Assembly: GCF_003254395.2 (NCBI RefSeq)
Contig: NC_037639.1
Span: 3,080,501-3,144,500, forward strand
Direction: 5' to 3'
From: Apis mellifera
Lineage: Eukaryota > Arthropoda > Insecta > Hymenoptera > Apidae
DNA length: 64,000 nucleotides
This document shows positions 61,185 through 64,000 of this stretch, piece after piece (position 1 is the first letter of the stretch; every line of letters begins with the position of its first letter). Below the pieces are notes generated by a model. It was given only the letters and a program-made list of their open reading frames with translations. It ran no database searches and was not told the origin of the DNA. The position numbers were made by a program, and so were the translations under genes.

Positions 61185-63073
61185 GTATATAAAATATTAT
61201 ACGATTATTTTAATAGGTATTTATGGTTAATCTAAAAGTTTATAATAGTTTAAAACAGTTTTGTAGTATCCAAGTATTTATTTCACATGCAAATGATTGT
61301 AATTAAAGAGATGTTATGAATATAAGTAGGTATTTAAATACGTTTCTATTTTAATATTTAATTTTCTTGAAAACATTTTCATGTTCTTAATAAAACAAAA
61401 AAATGTGGAATCATTTGGATTTCTTTTTTAATTGTGAACGTTTTAAAATGTTGAAAGTCAAGATTATTCAATTCAAGTGCAAGACAAAATGATTTGTTTG
61501 GTGTAAATGATGAAAATAAAATTCCATTTAAATAAAAAAATTATTTACATTGAGCAATATATAATTGGACAACAATATTTGTTTCAGCATAGTTTTTTTA
61601 TCGCTAATCACAGATTCTCACTCAAGTTCTTTATATGTATAAATTTCATATTTGAGTATATTAAGATTAGATTTAATAAATATGGGAATATTATTTAATT
61701 TTCGTTTTTTAAAATGTTCAAAAATATATATAAATTTATCTTTTAACGTCAATGATTTCTCGGCTTTGCTTATTTCTTAATGAAAGATCTCATTAGTCTT
61801 GAATTCAACAAATCAAGTTTCTACCCAAGTCCAAGTTTTTAACCCAACATTTGCATAAATGTCTCCCGATATTTACAACAGCTCGCGACATACATTTTCC
61901 AAGTTTAAATTTACAAATAAAATACGATATCTTCACGTTCCATGACGTCAAATAATGAAATTTTAATATTTTTTCAATATTTCCAGTGATATATTTATTG
62001 AATATCGAAGAAATAAAATTAGAGAAGAACGATATTTCATGTGTATCAATTAAAAAGTAAAAAAAAAAAAAAAATCCCTCAGGAATTATCATTTTAATTA
62101 AAACTGTGGCAAATATTTCTTTTAATAATGGAATAAATTAAATCTTGGATGAATAAACTATCAATTGGAAATAAATTAGTTAATTTAAACAACTTAAATT
62201 ATTAACGAATTTTTGTCACATTTTTTAAACAAATTTCATTGTTTTTTTAGCAAGATCAAAAGCAATTTTATTCGTTTAGTTGTTGGTATGACAGAAAACA
62301 ATTAAAAAGAATATTTTATAAATGAGAATAAAATTGAAATTTATTCGAAGTATAAAATTATATTAGGTGCATGAAAATATTTTAGATTTGTATTCTGTTT
62401 TATGATTTCCAATCTATGTAAAGTGACCTACTTCTATAGATACAATTATTTTTTGAACTGCTCGTTACACGAACAACAAATTTCAAATTTCTACATATTT
62501 TGTTTTAAAATAATTTTTTGACAATGCATAAAAAAAAAATAGAATTTCACTTCATCTAATATAAATTTCAATTACTTATACACATGAATAAAATTTAATA
62601 TTTCTAACTTTTGTGTTTGTTTTGACCTTTAGACTCTGCTGAATTGCCCCACAAATTACGTGCATCAACAATTCTGTACATATTATTCATCAAATATTGT
62701 CAGAAGCTACATCCCTGATAATTATTATTAAATGTTAATTTCTGTAAAATTTAAATCTACAAAAATCTAAAATCAGAATGTAACAAAATATCCAAAATAT
62801 AGAAACTCTTATATTTAAAGAATAAAAGAAATCTTTAAGTTTCGTTTCTTCAATCATGTCCATAAAAATTTTATCTTGCACAAACATTTTGCATAATTTT
62901 AAGAAAATAAATGTATCATATTTTTATTCTCTTATATAAGTAAATCTACGAATACAACTTCTTTTTTTATTATTTTTCTACTTAATATACAATTTGTAAA
63001 TTAAACAAACTTTATTAAACAAACGATTGCAAAAAAACTGGCAAAAACTTTCAACGTTCGTTCCAATCCTTAC
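57575..63073. other. Putative intron 1 with islets at 58.2-58.7 and 60.6-61.07 kb
   Basis: The 58.2-58.7 kb islet contains an (AAC)n run (58317-58334) and a 73-codon plus frame starting in it (58306-58527). The 60.6-61.07 kb islet contains A-rich tracts (60871-60920) and a 39-bp plus-strand exon-like pair (60831-60869). A frame-rich minus segment lies at 60435-60550. A CRE occurs at 61943-61950. None is strong enough for a coding call; the rest is A+T-rich. Confidence 0.45.
61141..61190. repeat. (AT)16 followed by (GTAT)4 microsatellite
   Basis: Thirty-two bases of pure AT alternation (61141-61172) run into GTAT tetranucleotides. Likely polymorphic and cruciform-prone. Confidence 0.9.
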
Positions 63074-63266
63074 ATTTTTCCCTCTCATCAACTTCTACCA
63101 TCATCGAATGTCGTCGAAAGTTTCCTACTACTCTTTCGAGAGTAACACTTTCGAACACAGAAAGGAACTCCCGATTCGAGATCAACCACGCAAAATATTC
63201 AACCACGCCAGCTTCCCGTTCTTTCATCGTTGCGCATCGAGCTCCCATCCCAACCGAGCTCGACAT
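63074..63266 (-). CDS. Putative first coding exon, unknown product
   Basis: The minus-strand ATG (63266-63264) has A at -3 (GAGGATG) and opens 64 codons plus one base before the donor AAAAAT|GTAAGG (63074/63073). The peptide starts MSSSVGMGARCATM and contains an aromatic/hydrophobic stretch (EYFAWLISNREFLSVF) followed by a charged end (EVDEREK). No signal peptide or recognised domain is seen. Without splicing the frame runs seven more codons to a stop. It exits phase 1, matching the microexon. An 83-codon plus frame (63027-63278) overlaps antisense, which lowers confidence. A CpG-rich islet lies directly upstream. Confidence 0.28.
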
Positions 63267-63570
63267 CCTCGAAGATGATTAATTAGAAATTTAAGAGTTT
63301 CATGCGATGTTCCTACCAGTCTGGAGGCATTATTGAATCACAGCAAGTAGTCTTTGAAGCACTTGCAAGAGGATACATTCCCAAGAGGAATGAGCACCAC
63401 GCCCCCGCCGCGGGCTAACCAGAATAAACGTGGGTAGATTCTGCGTGGAACACTGCCTTAACCGTATATTGGAATCCGTGATGAAATTGCCCGATGAAAG
63501 AAAGTATCAAATGGGATCGAGGATATGATGTTCCCGCTATTGTGTCGTCTTTAGTTATTCGATTCGAGAT
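63267..63570 (-). promoter_or_regulatory. CpG-rich, GC-box-bearing promoter-like islet
   Basis: Upstream of the putative start codon on the minus strand lies a 300-bp CpG-rich block containing CCCGCGGCGGGGGCGTGGTG (around 63393-63412). GGGGCGTGG is an Sp1/KLF-type GC box, and this is one of the most GC-dense short segments of the window. The same block would hold the 5' UTR. No TATA box or TCAGT initiator was identified, so the start of transcription is unassigned. Confidence 0.35.
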
Positions 63571-64000
63571 TTCTTAAATCCAATGATCTTTCCCCTAATT
63601 AATATCTATTTAGGAGGATGTGAAAAGTATATTGGAGGGAAATTCATCGAATATAAAGCGGCAAACGAGACGAGTTTTAATATATTTTCATGTTTTGGAT
63701 ATATAATTTTGAGAATTTTTTTGGAATAAAGTGATTGACTTATTTCTTAAAGTAATATTCGATACTGTAAAAAAAATTGCTTGAATACATTTTACAAAGC
63801 AAGTATTCACAAAGCTTTATTAAAAATAAAGAATTTGATAATAAATTAAAAGATGAAAATATCTGCTGTCGTTGTTAAAAATTAATAGTATTAATTTTAA
63901 TTTTATAGTCTCATTTCTAACTAAATTTCTAAATTTTAATTTCTCACAATTTAATAAATAAACCAATCATTGTATACTAACTTTTATTTATTTTAGAATT
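63571..64000. other. A+T-rich right end, no gene seen
   Basis: The sequence returns to A+T desert. No frame or repeat of note. Confidence 0.65.

Overview
The window looks like 64 kb of nuclear DNA from a hymenopteran insect, most likely a honey bee (Apis). This is an inference from base composition and layout, not from a recognised gene. The background is extremely A+T-rich and full of homopolymer and TA runs. Short CpG-rich islets of about 0.2-1 kb are set into it, many carrying (GA)n/(CT)n tracts. I see no bacterial-style operon, rRNA, confident tRNA, CRISPR array, intact transposase or viral gene. Almost every long open frame here overlaps an open frame on the opposite strand, or is padded by poly-A or GA tracts, so ORF length alone is poor evidence of coding.

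The best-supported coding content is on the minus strand at the right end. Reading right to left, a CpG-rich, GC-box-bearing promoter-like islet (63.27-63.57 kb) is followed by an ATG-started exon (63266-63074), a 21-nt microexon (57571-57551), exons 54604-54562, 54471-54425 and 53685-53458, and a last exon at 51938-51796 with a stop and AATAAA downstream. All splice sites obey GT/AG, and the phases chain (1,1,2,1,1) into one 675-nt, 224-codon frame plus stop. I do not recognise the product, and the chain is a by-eye gene model. The 228-nt exon is its firmest part. A second, weaker minus-strand group lies at 27.1 kb, 16.7 kb and 14.1-13.9 kb. In it the 66-nt exon at 16701-16766 stands out sharply from its A+T-rich flanks.

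From left to right, 0-8 kb holds a CRE/E-box/CRE inverted repeat, two islets, a diverged tandem repeat and a CG dinucleotide run. From 8 to 14 kb it is mainly A+T desert with a fresh 162-bp tandem duplication. From 14 to 24 kb it carries several islets, two of which (14.5 and 22.9 kb) share an ordered set of motifs, plus a tandem E-box element at 19.1 kb. From 24 to 46 kb, desert alternates with islets at 24, 29, 31-32, 35.5, 37, 42 and 45.5 kb. At 46.7-47.1 kb a TATA-bearing islet looks like a core promoter. From 51.7 kb to the end lies the putative spliced gene. The islets are probably regulatory DNA or fragments of transcribed noncoding sequence; which of these applies cannot be decided from this window.
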